A stretch of 64,000 nucleotides of DNA from JANSWY01 sp965267245 (GTDB lineage: Bacteria; Bacteroidota; Bacteroidia; Cytophagales; Cyclobacteriaceae): assembly GCA_965267245.1 (NCBI GenBank), contig OZ253939.1, positions 2,418,001 to 2,482,000 on the forward strand. Reading direction: 5' to 3'. The translations under genes were made by a program, and so were the position numbers. This document shows positions 9,652 through 18,264 of the stretch, piece after piece. The stretch's first letter is position 1. Each line of letters begins with the position of its first letter. The notes beneath the pieces are model-generated. The model had not been told where the DNA came from. It saw only the letters and a program-made list of their open reading frames with translations, and did no database searches.

Positions 9652-10488
9652 TCAAACGGTTTGACAAAACATTTCTTGTACTTCTTTTGCCATTTGATTC
9701 CATCCCGCTGGGCCAATCTTCTGGATTTTTCTGATTTTGAAATTTCCAAGCTGACTGAATTTTCCTGGAGGTTTCTGAACCTGATAAGGATATTCAACCG
9801 CCTCTAATAATGGTGCATCATTGGCACTATCGCCAATTCCTACGGAAATGATTTCTTCGCCAAATTCTGCTTCAAAGATTTCTGAAAGGATTTTCACAGC
9901 TTTTCCTTTATCAGCGTGTTCACTGATAACCGTGTGGAATTTCCCTCCTGATAGGCAAGAAACCTCCCTTTCATTTAATCTTTGTCTTAATAAGTTCAAT
10001 CTTTCCACACCTTCTCCCAGATTCAAAATTGTCTCTGAAAACTCTCTGGTTGCAGCTCTTTTTGAGAATTCTTCATCCAATTTGATGATCTCTTCAATCT
10101 CTTTAAGATTCAAATCTCCATAACCAAGTGCATCAATGCCCAATTGTTCACGAAGTTCCTCCAGGATCAATCTGATTTCTGAATAGTCAATTCCTAATTT
10201 GATGATGTCATACTTATCATTGTAGTGCTCTGCTTTTGGAATCTCAACTTTAAAATATCTCTTTGGAATAAATATGGCACTTCCATTTTCTACAATAAAA
10301 GGAGCTGTCACTTCAAGTGCATCAAGATAGTATTCTTGCTCAGCTCGGGTCTTGCTACTACAAAACACAATTGGTACTCCAGCTTCTTGTAATGCTTTTA
10401 CAGCTGCATGTGACTCACTGAATGAATAGTCTTCAAAATCAATGAGCGTACCATCTAAATCTGTGAAAATAACTGGTCTTTTCTCCAC
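9652..10488 (-). CDS. mpgP: Mannosyl-3-phosphoglycerate phosphatase
   Basis: This 278-residue HAD-IIB phosphatase removes phosphate from mannosyl-3-phosphoglycerate to release mannosylglycerate. Visible motifs are the catalytic FTDLDGTL (D10, D12), motif II CSSKT, and motif IV GIGDSANDAPLL near the C-terminus, with the C2B cap between them. Start is GTG: the mpgS stop and this start share one base (TAGTG, 10486-10490), so translation is probably coupled. Length matches the family. It is the second gene of a two-gene operon with mpgS and is transcribed towards the GH38 gene. Confidence 0.93.
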   Translation of the reverse strand: MEKRPVIFTDLDGTLIDFEDYSFSESHAAVKALQEAGVPIVFCSSKTRAEQEYYLDALEVTAPFIVENGSAIFIPKRYFKVEIPKAEHYNDKYDIIKLGIDYSEIRLILEELREQLGIDALGYGDLNLKEIEEIIKLDEEFSKRAATREFSETILNLGEGVERLNLLRQRLNEREVSCLSGGKFHTVISEHADKGKAVKILSEIFEAEFGEEIISVGIGDSANDAPLLEAVEYPYQVQKPPGKFSQLGNFKIRKIQKIGPAGWNQMAKEVQEMFCQTV

Positions 10489-11789
10489 TACTTCGCCTCT
10501 AGAAATTTTGTTTCTTCAGGAACAGGTTTTCCTTTAAGTTGGTCTCTTTTCAACCCTTCTTTCTTAGTGAATTTATACTTAGTCAAATCAAGCTTTAATT
10601 CATCAGCGTATGGTTCATTCATCAATTCTTTCTTCAGTTTCTTGAGATCACAATTGACGATAGCTGGATAGTACCTGACATCTTTTTTCATCTCTGTAGG
10701 AGAATCAATGATTTTTCTATAGTGCAAATCTTCTAATATGTCCTGTTTTAGTCTATCCGGACAAAGTGGAGAGCGGTAGATTACCTCAAGGGCCGCTTTG
10801 GACATGTCTTTCACATGTTCATCTCCCTTAACCTCATGTAAATGTGGGTTACGTGATTCGATTTGGTATACCTCAATACCCTGTTTCAATATTTCGGGAA
10901 GTGGATTTTCATGTATTCCAGCAAATCGCTCAAACATGCTAATAAAATGATAAGGCTCAATCGAATAACCTGAGCTGAAATCCAGGTTCTTGGCCAGGTC
11001 CATCGTCATAGCGTGTTCACCTGCATTACCTGTTTTTATGATCTCAGTACCATACCCGGTGTAATAACTTATCATCTGATTCAGGAACCGGTTTGTATGC
11101 TCTGAGGCTCTCCCTCTTTTAGCAAAGAATAAATTGGACTCTACAATTTTTGGCTTACTGTGCCACGCTATTCTCACCATTGAATAGTCTGACTTTGACA
11201 TATAAAGTCCTCCGCTATACTCCTGCACATATTCCAGTACAGCTCCCGGAAAATAATTATCGGAATCAATGAAGCCAATATATTTTTTACCACATAAATG
11301 TGCGAGGAAAGTGCTCAGTATCATGCCTTCACATTTTCCACTTTTAACTATTCCATTATCATCCAGAATGTAGTTATAACCAGCAGCAGCTAATGCCTTA
11401 CCAAGTGCTGGATCCTTTTGGTGGACGATCAAAAGATTCTTTTTCATGAATGCCGCCACATGTTCCAGGGCATTCTTTTCAATTTTAAATCGATCTACAG
11501 GATCTCGTTGACTATTGGAAACTATAATGATCTGACAGTGATGTGGAATCCCACTAAGTACCCCTTCAATAAGTTTGATCTTTTCATCTCTTACAGGCAC
11601 AATGATGGCCATGTCTTCCTGAACATTCTGTAGGGACTCATAAGAAAGTCTTCTGATTACAGATTGTTCTTTGGGTTTGGTTTCATTTTTCTTGTAGATA
11701 AGGCCAGCGTCCAGCTCATAAACTTTTTGTACATCATAGAACATCAGCGGACCGAAGCGTTCAAACTCTCGGGGTATCTCGATTCTCAC
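10488..11789 (-). CDS. mpgS: Mannosyl-3-phosphoglycerate synthase (GT55)
   Basis: A 433-residue cytosolic glycosyltransferase that joins GDP-mannose and 3-phosphoglycerate, the first step to the compatible solute mannosylglycerate. Family landmarks are the N-terminal EIPREFERFGPLMFYDVQKV segment, the AIIVPVRDE Rossmann strand, the metal-binding GFIDSDNY motif (D175, D177) followed by PGAVLEY, and NAGEHAMTMDLA. Length fits GT55. Start is GTG at 11787-11789. It lies directly upstream of mpgP with a one-base overlap. The ~105-base AT-rich upstream gap contains a 17-base palindrome that may control it. Mannosylglycerate is typical of salt- or heat-stressed organisms. Confidence 0.94.
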   Translation of the reverse strand: MRIEIPREFERFGPLMFYDVQKVYELDAGLIYKKNETKPKEQSVIRRLSYESLQNVQEDMAIIVPVRDEKIKLIEGVLSGIPHHCQIIIVSNSQRDPVDRFKIEKNALEHVAAFMKKNLLIVHQKDPALGKALAAAGYNYILDDNGIVKSGKCEGMILSTFLAHLCGKKYIGFIDSDNYFPGAVLEYVQEYSGGLYMSKSDYSMVRIAWHSKPKIVESNLFFAKRGRASEHTNRFLNQMISYYTGYGTEIIKTGNAGEHAMTMDLAKNLDFSSGYSIEPYHFISMFERFAGIHENPLPEILKQGIEVYQIESRNPHLHEVKGDEHVKDMSKAALEVIYRSPLCPDRLKQDILEDLHYRKIIDSPTEMKKDVRYYPAIVNCDLKKLKKELMNEPYADELKLDLTKYKFTKKEGLKRDQLKGKPVPEETKFLEAK

Positions 11790-11810
11790 AACTGAAAATT
11801 TTTTATATAT

Positions 11811-11827
11811 ATTAACAAATTGTTAAT
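11811..11827. promoter_or_regulatory. Palindrome upstream of mpgS, possible operator
   Basis: ATTAACAA-A-TTGTTAAT is an exact 8+1+8 palindrome 22 bases before the mpgS GTG start, inside an AT-rich gap. It could bind a dimeric regulator of the mannosylglycerate operon. No regulator is identified; AT richness raises the chance of a random palindrome. Confidence 0.4.
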
Positions 11828-11894
11828 ACAAATTCAAAAGTTTTGCTAATATAGTACAAAATCCGCAACAATTCGAAAAAATATTAAAAATGAG

Positions 11895-12911
11895 CTACGG
11901 ACAATCTATTTTCTTAGATCCTGTATAGGTTTTGAATGAATAATCCACTTTGAATGGTCCGTTTGATATATAACTTCCATCCTCATTGATATGCCCCTTG
12001 CCTTTAACAACTTCATATTTCACCTGACTAAGAGCGGTATACTTCAAACCACTTTTCAAGCTCACCTGTGGGACTACTCTTTTGTAAGTCAACCCTGGTT
12101 TGCTTTGACTTGGAATACAAGTAATCTCTATTTCAAAACTTTCAATTTCCATATTTTGTTGACCTGCCAATAAAATCAGGGGGTATTGAATCCGGTCCTT
12201 CCAGTAATTAAACGAGTGACCTGCTCCTACCTCTTCAAAATAAAAAATGTCCCTACCAAGTTCCCAGCCCAGTGTATCCAGGTTCCCAATCATGTCAACA
12301 TAATAGTTCCATTCCGAGGTACCAATATCAAACCAGAATTTTTGGCCCGAATTTGGTTCAAACTGGTCTTTTATGATATGATAATCATCTATCCAAAATG
12401 AAGGAGATAATGCACCTACCACTCCAAATATTTTCGGATTTTTGAGACCTGCCCAGGTGGCATGGAGACCACCCAAAGAATAACCAATAATTGCCCGGTC
12501 ACTTGCTTTATCGGATACAGCAAAGTTTTTTTCAACAAATGGAATAATTCCATCAAACAAAACACTATTATAAGCTTCAGCAAAAGGGTAATAATGGCCC
12601 CAGTTTTCCTTTACCCATGGATCACTGTAAGGAATATATTTATCCATTCTTTTCTCTCCAGCATGAATTCCAACTACCACAATAGGAGAGATTTTTGCAT
12701 CACCAATTAGTCTGTCGAATTCAGATTTGAATCCAAAAATAGACTCGCCATCATTCAGGTAAACCACCTTGTAATTGGCTGTACTGTCATAAGTTGATGG
12801 TAAGTAAATATCTAGTGTAAATAAGTCCTTTACCCCATACCTCATGATTTTACTATCCTGACAAAAAGTATCGAACTGAGCAAACAGAAGGATCAAAAAA
12901 ACATAGCGCAT
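11895..12911 (-). CDS. Secreted esterase of the alpha/beta-hydrolase (esterase D/enterochelin-esterase-like) family
   Basis: A 338-residue protein with an N-terminal signal peptide (MRYVFLILLFAQFDTFCQ), then an alpha/beta-hydrolase domain: LDIYLPSTYD near the start, VVYLNDGE strand, nucleophile serine in GYSLGG, and a late GAGHSFNYW histidine. This is the COG2819/YbbA-like esterase pattern. The last ~75 residues form a separate beta-rich tail (SFEIEITCIPSQ to the end) that is not part of the core and may be a small Ig-like module. Its natural ester substrate cannot be told. It is upstream of mpgS on the same strand, but the 105-base gap suggests separate transcription. Confidence 0.82.
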   Translation of the reverse strand: MRYVFLILLFAQFDTFCQDSKIMRYGVKDLFTLDIYLPSTYDSTANYKVVYLNDGESIFGFKSEFDRLIGDAKISPIVVVGIHAGEKRMDKYIPYSDPWVKENWGHYYPFAEAYNSVLFDGIIPFVEKNFAVSDKASDRAIIGYSLGGLHATWAGLKNPKIFGVVGALSPSFWIDDYHIIKDQFEPNSGQKFWFDIGTSEWNYYVDMIGNLDTLGWELGRDIFYFEEVGAGHSFNYWKDRIQYPLILLAGQQNMEIESFEIEITCIPSQSKPGLTYKRVVPQVSLKSGLKYTALSQVKYEVVKGKGHINEDGSYISNGPFKVDYSFKTYTGSKKIDCP

Positions 12912-12960
12912 TGCCTTTCTTTTTTATGCATTAAGATAACAAATGTGAGGTATTTGCTGG

Positions 12961-12996
12961 CTAAAAAAAGAAAGCGGGTCCACAAAAACCCGCTTT
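12961..12996 (-). terminator. Rho-independent terminator (minus strand)
   Basis: A 9-bp perfect stem AAAGCGGGT (12971-12979) / ACCCGCTTT (12988-12996) with an 8-base loop is followed on the minus strand by CTTTTTTTAG. It ends transcripts coming from 13087-13620 and from the lipoprotein gene above it. Confidence 0.8.
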
Positions 12997-13016
12997 ACAT
13001 CAACCATCTGTCCACA

Positions 13017-13034
13017 AACTGCCTGGCGGCAGTT
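13017..13034. other. Short GC-rich hairpin in the intergenic stretch
   Basis: AACTGCC (13017-13023) and GGCAGTT (13028-13034) form a 7-bp stem with a TGGC loop, just upstream (in minus-strand sense) of the terminator at 12961-12996. It may be part of the 3' end structure of the same transcript or an independent weak terminator. Confidence 0.4.
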
Positions 13035-13086
13035 ATATATATAATAAGACAATTACCAAAAAAATTCCCCTACCCCCTAATTATTT

Positions 13087-13620
13087 TTAAAAATCTTTCA
13101 ACTCGCCTCCCAAAACCACAGACTGCCAGGCTATTGTATAGTATTCAAAACCAGAAGGAAAGCCATATTTCTTATTGGTTGTTCTGATTATCAAAGGTGA
13201 AATGGGTTCAGTTTCAATGGGTCTCGATGGCCCCAGGTTATATCTAGTGAAAACTTTTTTGATCCTGCTCAAATTGAACAAGGCATTTTCCCTTGCCTGG
13301 TTTACAAAAACCTGATGGCTAACAAAGGGGCTTCCAAGTAAACCCGAAGAGGCTTTATGAGAACCAAATACCGTCAATAAATTATTCCCTGCAGAAAGCC
13401 GAATTGTACCCACATACCTGTCTTCAGTAGTTTCGAGTAACAAGATTCTTTCATTGTCTATATGCAATGAAGTACATGCCAGTTCTTCATCCAGGACAAT
13501 GCGACTACTCTTATTTTTAGGTACGGGAGTGTCTTTAACAGAGATTGTTTGGCCAAACATATTGTTTCTGGCCAAAATTTCATTTATGTCATTTAAATAT
13601 TGATGTTGTATGTTTTGCAT
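13087..13620 (-). CDS. Hypothetical cytosolic protein
   Basis: This 177-residue protein is not recognised. It has no signal peptide or membrane segment; the first ~25 residues look helical (NIQHQYLNDINEILARNNM) and the rest is a mixed beta-rich region with a central GNNLLTVFGSHKASSG turn and a QARENALFNLSRIKKVF helix. It lies 60 bases downstream of the 13681-15489 lipoprotein gene on the same strand and shares its downstream terminator, so the two may be co-transcribed. Codon use and composition look like the neighbours. Function unknown. Confidence 0.7.
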   Translation of the reverse strand: MQNIQHQYLNDINEILARNNMFGQTISVKDTPVPKNKSSRIVLDEELACTSLHIDNERILLLETTEDRYVGTIRLSAGNNLLTVFGSHKASSGLLGSPFVSHQVFVNQARENALFNLSRIKKVFTRYNLGPSRPIETEPISPLIIRTTNKKYGFPSGFEYYTIAWQSVVLGGELKDF

Positions 13621-13680
13621 CTTGTTTTGAGTTTGACTTCACAACAAGGATGCAAAACAATCGATAATTCCATAAATGAA

Positions 13681-15489
13681 TTACAAAGTGATCGGACCGT
13701 AGATATAATACTTGTCTCCGGTTCTAAAGAAAAATTGCTGATCAAGCCAATAGCCACTTTGCATGTAAAGATCAGCTGCTTCCGCTGACACCTTCCATTC
13801 ACCATCTTTATAGGTCCTGATATTGATAGCAGAGTAGTCAGGTGAAGATACATCCTCAGCGATCATATTTCCATCTGCGGTAGGCATAGCATTGTATTCA
13901 AATGTTACAGTCTCACCAGTCTCAACGGAGATCATATAAGTATTCCCCCACTCATATCCCGAGTACTCTACAAAGATCAGTTTTTTATCAGGTAAATAAC
14001 CACTTACATAATACTCAGCATAGCTTTCACCATCAGACTGATTATTGACGTACTCTTTTGTTTCTCCATTTTCAAGAAAAACCTTCACACCATTTTCCTG
14101 GGAAGCAATGTCTGCAGGCACGTCCCTTAAAAACACTGATTCATAATCTGCTACTATTTCCAGGCTATCGTACATTGCCTTAGGAATTTCCACAAATCCA
14201 TTCCATTGTCTTCCCTGAAAGTATTCTTCATAAAATTCATTATCATACAGTTTCAAGACCTTCACCACAGCTTGCCAAATTGCTCCCTCAGAACCATCCA
14301 GCATACGCCTCATCCAAAATCCATAATCGTTCATCCGATCATAGTTTTCGCCAGGTGTCAATCCCAATCCTCTTACAAAATCTGATACCCGATAGGTTTT
14401 ATCCTCCAGAAAATAAAATACCCGGTTCGTATTATTATCCTGACTTCCTATCATTTCAGTGCTGGCGATATCTACATATTGTTTAAGTGCTCTCTCCTTT
14501 CCAGATTGATAAATGTACAAACGTGTCAGAGCGAATTGCCTGAAGTCATGTTTGTAGAGGTAGTTGTAGAACCATTCAAAAGCTACTTCATTTATCTGCT
14601 TGCTCTTTGGATCAGGAATAAGGTTTGTTGTGGCCCATTGAATGAATTTAGGATTCACATTTTCAAACTCATCGGCGATATAAGGCATTAAATCAGTTCG
14701 CTTCCCTTCATCTCCATATGTCCTGAACGGCATTCCTGCAATATCCTCAAGTATATCCATACCTTCATTACCTTCGTAACAGTTCTCAAGTTGTCTGATC
14801 AATCGATGACGAGAGTAATAAAAGTTATCCTTTCCCCCTAAGCTACCAGACCAACTTGGAAGTGAGTAGAAATCACTTAATACAATTTTATTTTCTTTAA
14901 TGGGACACAAATCATCAATAGTTCGCATGTACTGTTGATTCGAAGGGAAATCAAATTTTGTAACTCGAGTCCCCTGAGCATAAGTATCGCAATTGCCATC
15001 CAGTATGGTTCCATATCTTGTATTTACGATAACCAGAGGTTTTTCTTGAGTAGAATCAATTTCAATATTTTCATAATGACCTACAAAGTCACTGCATTTT
15101 GTTTTATCGACGCGTGATTCCACTGTCTTCACATTATAGAAAGTACCTCCACCCAACTTGTAAATACTTTCTCTTGCCCATTCTTCACCCCCTTGAACGC
15201 CGCTTGATTTTAGCAAAAATTCATAAATACCGTCACCATCAAGATCTGATATGACAGTCATCGTTCCTTTCAAAGCAAGATCCTCCAGCTCAGGGATAAC
15301 CAATGTGTCCTTCTTCATTTGGTAGTTATATTCCGGGGTAACACCACTTACATACACAATTGAAATACTGTCTATGCTATTACGAACGGTAACTTCTCCG
15401 TTATCAAATATTGTTGTAATGGTTTCTGTTGGTGAACTGCATGAATAGACCAATATGGTTAGAATTGAAAGGGCTGTGGATATTCGCAT
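13681..15489 (-). CDS. Large lipoprotein with FG-GAP/VCBS-like segment
   Basis: The start is placed at ATG 15487-15489, giving a proper lipoprotein signal (MRISTALSILTILVYSC, lipobox VYSC); an upstream in-frame ATG at 15513 would add eight residues before the signal. The mature protein of about 585 residues has an N-terminal beta-rich part with DLDGDGIYEF, a calcium-loop-like motif found in FG-GAP/VCBS repeats, a helical middle segment, and a C-terminal beta region with repeated Y/W-rich strands (YLPDKKLIFVEYSGYEWGN). No enzyme motif is recognised. It probably sits on the periplasmic or outer face of the outer membrane. Confidence 0.75.
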   Translation of the reverse strand: MRISTALSILTILVYSCSSPTETITTIFDNGEVTVRNSIDSISIVYVSGVTPEYNYQMKKDTLVIPELEDLALKGTMTVISDLDGDGIYEFLLKSSGVQGGEEWARESIYKLGGGTFYNVKTVESRVDKTKCSDFVGHYENIEIDSTQEKPLVIVNTRYGTILDGNCDTYAQGTRVTKFDFPSNQQYMRTIDDLCPIKENKIVLSDFYSLPSWSGSLGGKDNFYYSRHRLIRQLENCYEGNEGMDILEDIAGMPFRTYGDEGKRTDLMPYIADEFENVNPKFIQWATTNLIPDPKSKQINEVAFEWFYNYLYKHDFRQFALTRLYIYQSGKERALKQYVDIASTEMIGSQDNNTNRVFYFLEDKTYRVSDFVRGLGLTPGENYDRMNDYGFWMRRMLDGSEGAIWQAVVKVLKLYDNEFYEEYFQGRQWNGFVEIPKAMYDSLEIVADYESVFLRDVPADIASQENGVKVFLENGETKEYVNNQSDGESYAEYYVSGYLPDKKLIFVEYSGYEWGNTYMISVETGETVTFEYNAMPTADGNMIAEDVSSPDYSAINIRTYKDGEWKVSAEAADLYMQSGYWLDQQFFFRTGDKYYIYGPITL

Positions 15490-15681
15490 GGTTAAGTAGA
15501 TTTCTTTTGCCATATAATTTATAATTTTTAACCGTTACAGCCAATAAATTAGTTTATCGAGAAATAAATAAAATTGGTAGAACAGGAGTTTTGATTGGTC
15601 TAAAAGTGTTTTTTTCTGTGTTTGGAATTCCCGAAATTGAGATCATAATTAAACTGAAAACAAGATCCAATCACACGAGCT

Positions 15682-15807
15682 ATGATGACTAAAAAATTGA
15701 TTTACCAACTGTTCATATTTATTATAGGAAAATTTGAAGAAGAATTAATCCCAGTTCATGTCACACCAGGTACTCCTGCAGACAAATACATTGACCTGGA
15801 AAAATAA
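15682..15807 (+). CDS. Possible 41-residue peptide
   Basis: A short frame starts ATGATGACT and encodes 41 residues with a hydrophobic segment (LIYQLFIFIIG) followed by a polar tail ending KYIDLEK. It lies between two unrelated genes and is followed at once by the strong inverted repeat at 15834-15873. It may be a small membrane peptide, a remnant of a larger gene, or chance. Not recognised; support is weak. Confidence 0.3.
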   Translation: MMTKKLIYQLFIFIIGKFEEELIPVHVTPGTPADKYIDLEK

Positions 15808-15833
15808 GGGCACCTTTTATTAAACCTTCCTAA

Positions 15834-15873
15834 AATTCATATGTCTAAGTAAAAAAGCTTAAACATATGAATT
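15834..15873 (+). repeat. Long inverted repeat enclosing the start codon of the 15867 gene
   Basis: AATTCATATGT (15834-15844) is the exact reverse complement of ACATATGAATT (15863-15873). With an inner TAAG/CTTA extension after one mismatch, the stem is about 16 bp with a TAAAAAAG loop. The right arm contains the ATG (15867) of the next gene; the left arm contains a three-codon frame, ATG TCT AAG TAA (15841-15852). It could control translation, or act as a terminator for 15682-15807, though a T run is missing. Confidence 0.6.
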
Positions 15874-16052
15874 ACGTTATTTGGTACAACCCAGAAGTTA
15901 GAGATTACGATTTTGGCACTCAGGAGGACTTCCAACTTGTATGTCAGGAATATGATCTCATCCTTGCTCAGAACTCAGGAGCAATGAAGCTATCCTTTAT
16001 CACATCATTGACCAACCGACTCAACAAGACTATCTGCGACTTAAAATCTTGA
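15867..16052 (+). CDS. Small hypothetical protein (61 residues)
   Basis: The protein begins MNYVIWYNPEVRDYDFGTQEDF and has no membrane segment; the N-terminal half looks like two beta-strands with a Trp/Tyr-rich face and the C-terminal half is helical (SFITSLTNRLNKTICDL). The start ATG lies inside the right arm of a strong hairpin (15834-15873). Its stop codon abuts the stop of the converging ABC transporter gene with no gap. A WYNP...FGT opening is reminiscent of small Bacteroidota proteins, but no named family is recognised. Confidence 0.55.
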   Translation: MNYVIWYNPEVRDYDFGTQEDFQLVCQEYDLILAQNSGAMKLSFITSLTNRLNKTICDLKS

Positions 16053-17792
16053 TTAAATCCTCGCCTGGTAGGTAAACAGGTCATAATACCTTCCCTGAGC
16101 CTCTATCAACTCATCATGGGTACCTTGTTCAAATATCTTACCATCTTCGATCACCAATATTTGATCTGCCTGCTTAATGGTAGACAACCTATGTGCGATT
16201 ACAAATGTGGTCCTTCCCACCATGAGTCTTTTCAAACTTTCCTGAATCAGGGATTCGCTTTCAGTATCCAGGTTTGAAGTTGCTTCATCCAATATTAAGA
16301 TTCTCGGATCTGCTAAAATGGCCCGAGCTATCGCAATCCTTTGTCTCTGGCCTCCCGATAGCTTAACTCCTCGTTCACCGATCAAAGTCTCTAATCCATC
16401 TTCAAACCGGTCTGTGAATTCATTTACATGAGCTGCTTTAACAGCTTCCCACAATCGATCTTCAGAGGCATCCGGACGTGGGAAAAGTATGTTGTCTCTT
16501 ATTGTTCCTTCAAACAAAAAGTCATCCTGAAGGACCACCCCCATCTGACTCCTGTAACTCTCTAGCTTTATAGTGGTCAGATCTACATCATCCACCGTAA
16601 TTTTGCCATCATCAGGTATCAAGAAAGAAGCTACCAGATTAGCTATAGTAGATTTTCCTGAGCCCGAAGTACCCACCAATGCTGTTACAGAACCTTTGGG
16701 TGACTTGAAACTAACATTTTTGATGACATCTTTACCCTCTTCATAAGCATAAGAAACATCTTTGAATTCAATATTTCCAACAATCTCCTGCATTTCATGA
16801 GTCCTTTCAGACAAGTCATCTTCAATAGGTTGATTCATGATCTCTTCTGTCCTGTCAAGACCAGCAAATGACTCTGTAAACTGGCTACCAATGTTACCCA
16901 TTTGCACGATTGGAGCGATCATTATGGCCAGGAACATTGTGAATGACAATAAATCTCCAATTGTCATATCATCTGTGGTTATAATTAGATAACCTCCAAT
17001 ACCAAGAATTCCGGTAGTCGCTAACCCAATCAAAAATGTTCCTGAGCTAGTTAGGAAAGCCGTAGAGGTAAGGCTCTTTTTAATATTTCTAAAGAGCTTT
17101 TCAACTCCATTCTCAAATGTTTTTATTTCTTGTTCTTCGGCATTGAATCCTTTAATTACTCTCACACCATTAAGTGTTTCAGTCAACCTACCTGTAACCT
17201 CGGCATTGATCGCCCCTCTTTCTCTGAATATTGGCCGGATTATGCCGAACGCTTTTAAGGAGATCAAAGCAAATATTGAAATTGGCACAAGGGTGTATAG
17301 TGTCATCCAGGGACTGATACTAATCAGAAAATAAAGACTAAAGATTGAGGTAAGCACACCTCCAACCATTTGCACCAGACCAGTTCCTACTAAATTCCTA
17401 ACACCCTCAACATCAGACATAATTCTTGAGACAAGGGCACCTGTTTTTTCATTGTCAAAGTAACGGACTGGCATTTTTAATATCTGTTTTTGCACCTGCA
17501 CACGTAATTTGGCTATTAAATGCTGAGCTTCAACACTTAAAATTCTGGTCAATAAAAAAGATGTAGCTGCTTGAACAGTCACTGCAATTAAAACCATAGT
17601 TAGTAACCTGTATAATTCTTCCAGGTTATCACCAAGTATTACATCGTCGACAATGAATTTGGTAGCATAGGGTGTCACAAGACTGGCAAGTCGGCTTATT
17701 ATGATAAGAATGAGACCAACAAATAGTAGATTTTTCCTTGGCCAGATGATGGTTTTGAAAACATGGCCAATGGTAACTTTAGATTTACTCAT
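16053..17792 (-). CDS. ABC exporter, fused permease-ATPase (MsbA-like)
   Basis: The 579-residue half-transporter has about six membrane helices in its first ~320 residues and a C-terminal ATPase with Walker A GTSGSGKST (near residue 373), Q-loop LQDDFLFEG, signature LSGGQRQRIA (~477), Walker B ILILDEAT (~502) and H-loop IAHRLST (~532). Such proteins dimerise in the inner membrane and export lipid A-type lipids, lipid-linked compounds or drugs; the substrate cannot be told here. Length is normal. It is transcribed alone. Confidence 0.93.
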   Translation of the reverse strand: MSKSKVTIGHVFKTIIWPRKNLLFVGLILIIISRLASLVTPYATKFIVDDVILGDNLEELYRLLTMVLIAVTVQAATSFLLTRILSVEAQHLIAKLRVQVQKQILKMPVRYFDNEKTGALVSRIMSDVEGVRNLVGTGLVQMVGGVLTSIFSLYFLISISPWMTLYTLVPISIFALISLKAFGIIRPIFRERGAINAEVTGRLTETLNGVRVIKGFNAEEQEIKTFENGVEKLFRNIKKSLTSTAFLTSSGTFLIGLATTGILGIGGYLIITTDDMTIGDLLSFTMFLAIMIAPIVQMGNIGSQFTESFAGLDRTEEIMNQPIEDDLSERTHEMQEIVGNIEFKDVSYAYEEGKDVIKNVSFKSPKGSVTALVGTSGSGKSTIANLVASFLIPDDGKITVDDVDLTTIKLESYRSQMGVVLQDDFLFEGTIRDNILFPRPDASEDRLWEAVKAAHVNEFTDRFEDGLETLIGERGVKLSGGQRQRIAIARAILADPRILILDEATSNLDTESESLIQESLKRLMVGRTTFVIAHRLSTIKQADQILVIEDGKIFEQGTHDELIEAQGRYYDLFTYQARI

Positions 17793-17889
17793 GCTATAGC
17801 GATATAAGGTTCAATTACTGAGGACGAATAATTTACAAGAATATGCTTCGGCAATGAGAAATAGTTTGAATTAATTTCAAACTGGGCAC

Positions 17890-17919
17890 AAAAAAAGACC
17901 TGAATTTGTGTTCCAGGTC
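17890..17919 (-). terminator. Rho-independent terminator of the first microprotein gene
   Basis: GACCTG (17897-17902) pairs with CAGGTC (17914-17919), and on the minus strand the stem is followed by seven T residues (complement of 17890-17896). It lies 88 bases past the stop of the small gene at 18008-18184 and supports that gene being transcribed. Confidence 0.7.
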
Positions 17920-18007
17920 CCCGTTGAGGCTAAGTTCATAGTAAATTGTGTGAATAAGCGAGCAAGAGTCAGCCTCAGCATCTTTAGCTCACGCGAGTGA
18001 AATATTT

Positions 18008-18184
18008 TTAAGCCTGCATCAACTGCATGTGCTTTAAGTATCTTTTACATTTATCCTTGTCTCCTACATAGACCAGGTCAACACCATTGTATACGCACCA
18101 GTTATTTTCCTCTCTCGAGAACTTCAACTGAAACGTGCCTTCCGAGTCTGTTTTTCCGTTGAATATGTCTAGTATCTTTTTCAT
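18008..18184 (-). CDS. Microprotein, KDKC-RY family, copy A (58 residues)
   Basis: A 58-residue protein beginning MKKILDIFNG with core G-T-F-Q-L-K-F-S, N-W-C-V-Y-N-G, L-V-Y-V-G-D-K-D-K-C-K-R-Y. It is a clear paralog of two other small proteins on the same strand in this window (19162-19332 and 22017-22190). The pattern suggests a short helix, three beta-strands and a C-terminal helix headed by a conserved cysteine; it has no signal peptide and should be cytosolic. A terminator follows (17890-17919), and upstream at 18265-18320 lies a repeat block shared with copy B. This is the most diverged copy. The family is not recognised. Confidence 0.8.
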   Translation of the reverse strand: MKKILDIFNGKTDSEGTFQLKFSREENNWCVYNGVDLVYVGDKDKCKRYLKHMQLMQA

Positions 18185-18264
18185 TGGTGTAGGTGCTTTT
18201 AATTGTGAATTACTTTCGTATTTCTATAATGCAATGATACTACACGAATAGTACAATTTTAAAT

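Noticed and set aside
9821..10123. A 100-codon plus-strand frame within mpgP
   Set aside because: mpgP has all HAD motifs on the minus strand; the frame is a shadow.
15867..16052. The 61-residue protein as a fourth member of the microprotein family
   Set aside because: It lacks the W-x-V-x-[DN]-G and K-D-K-C-x-R-Y features and is on the other strand.
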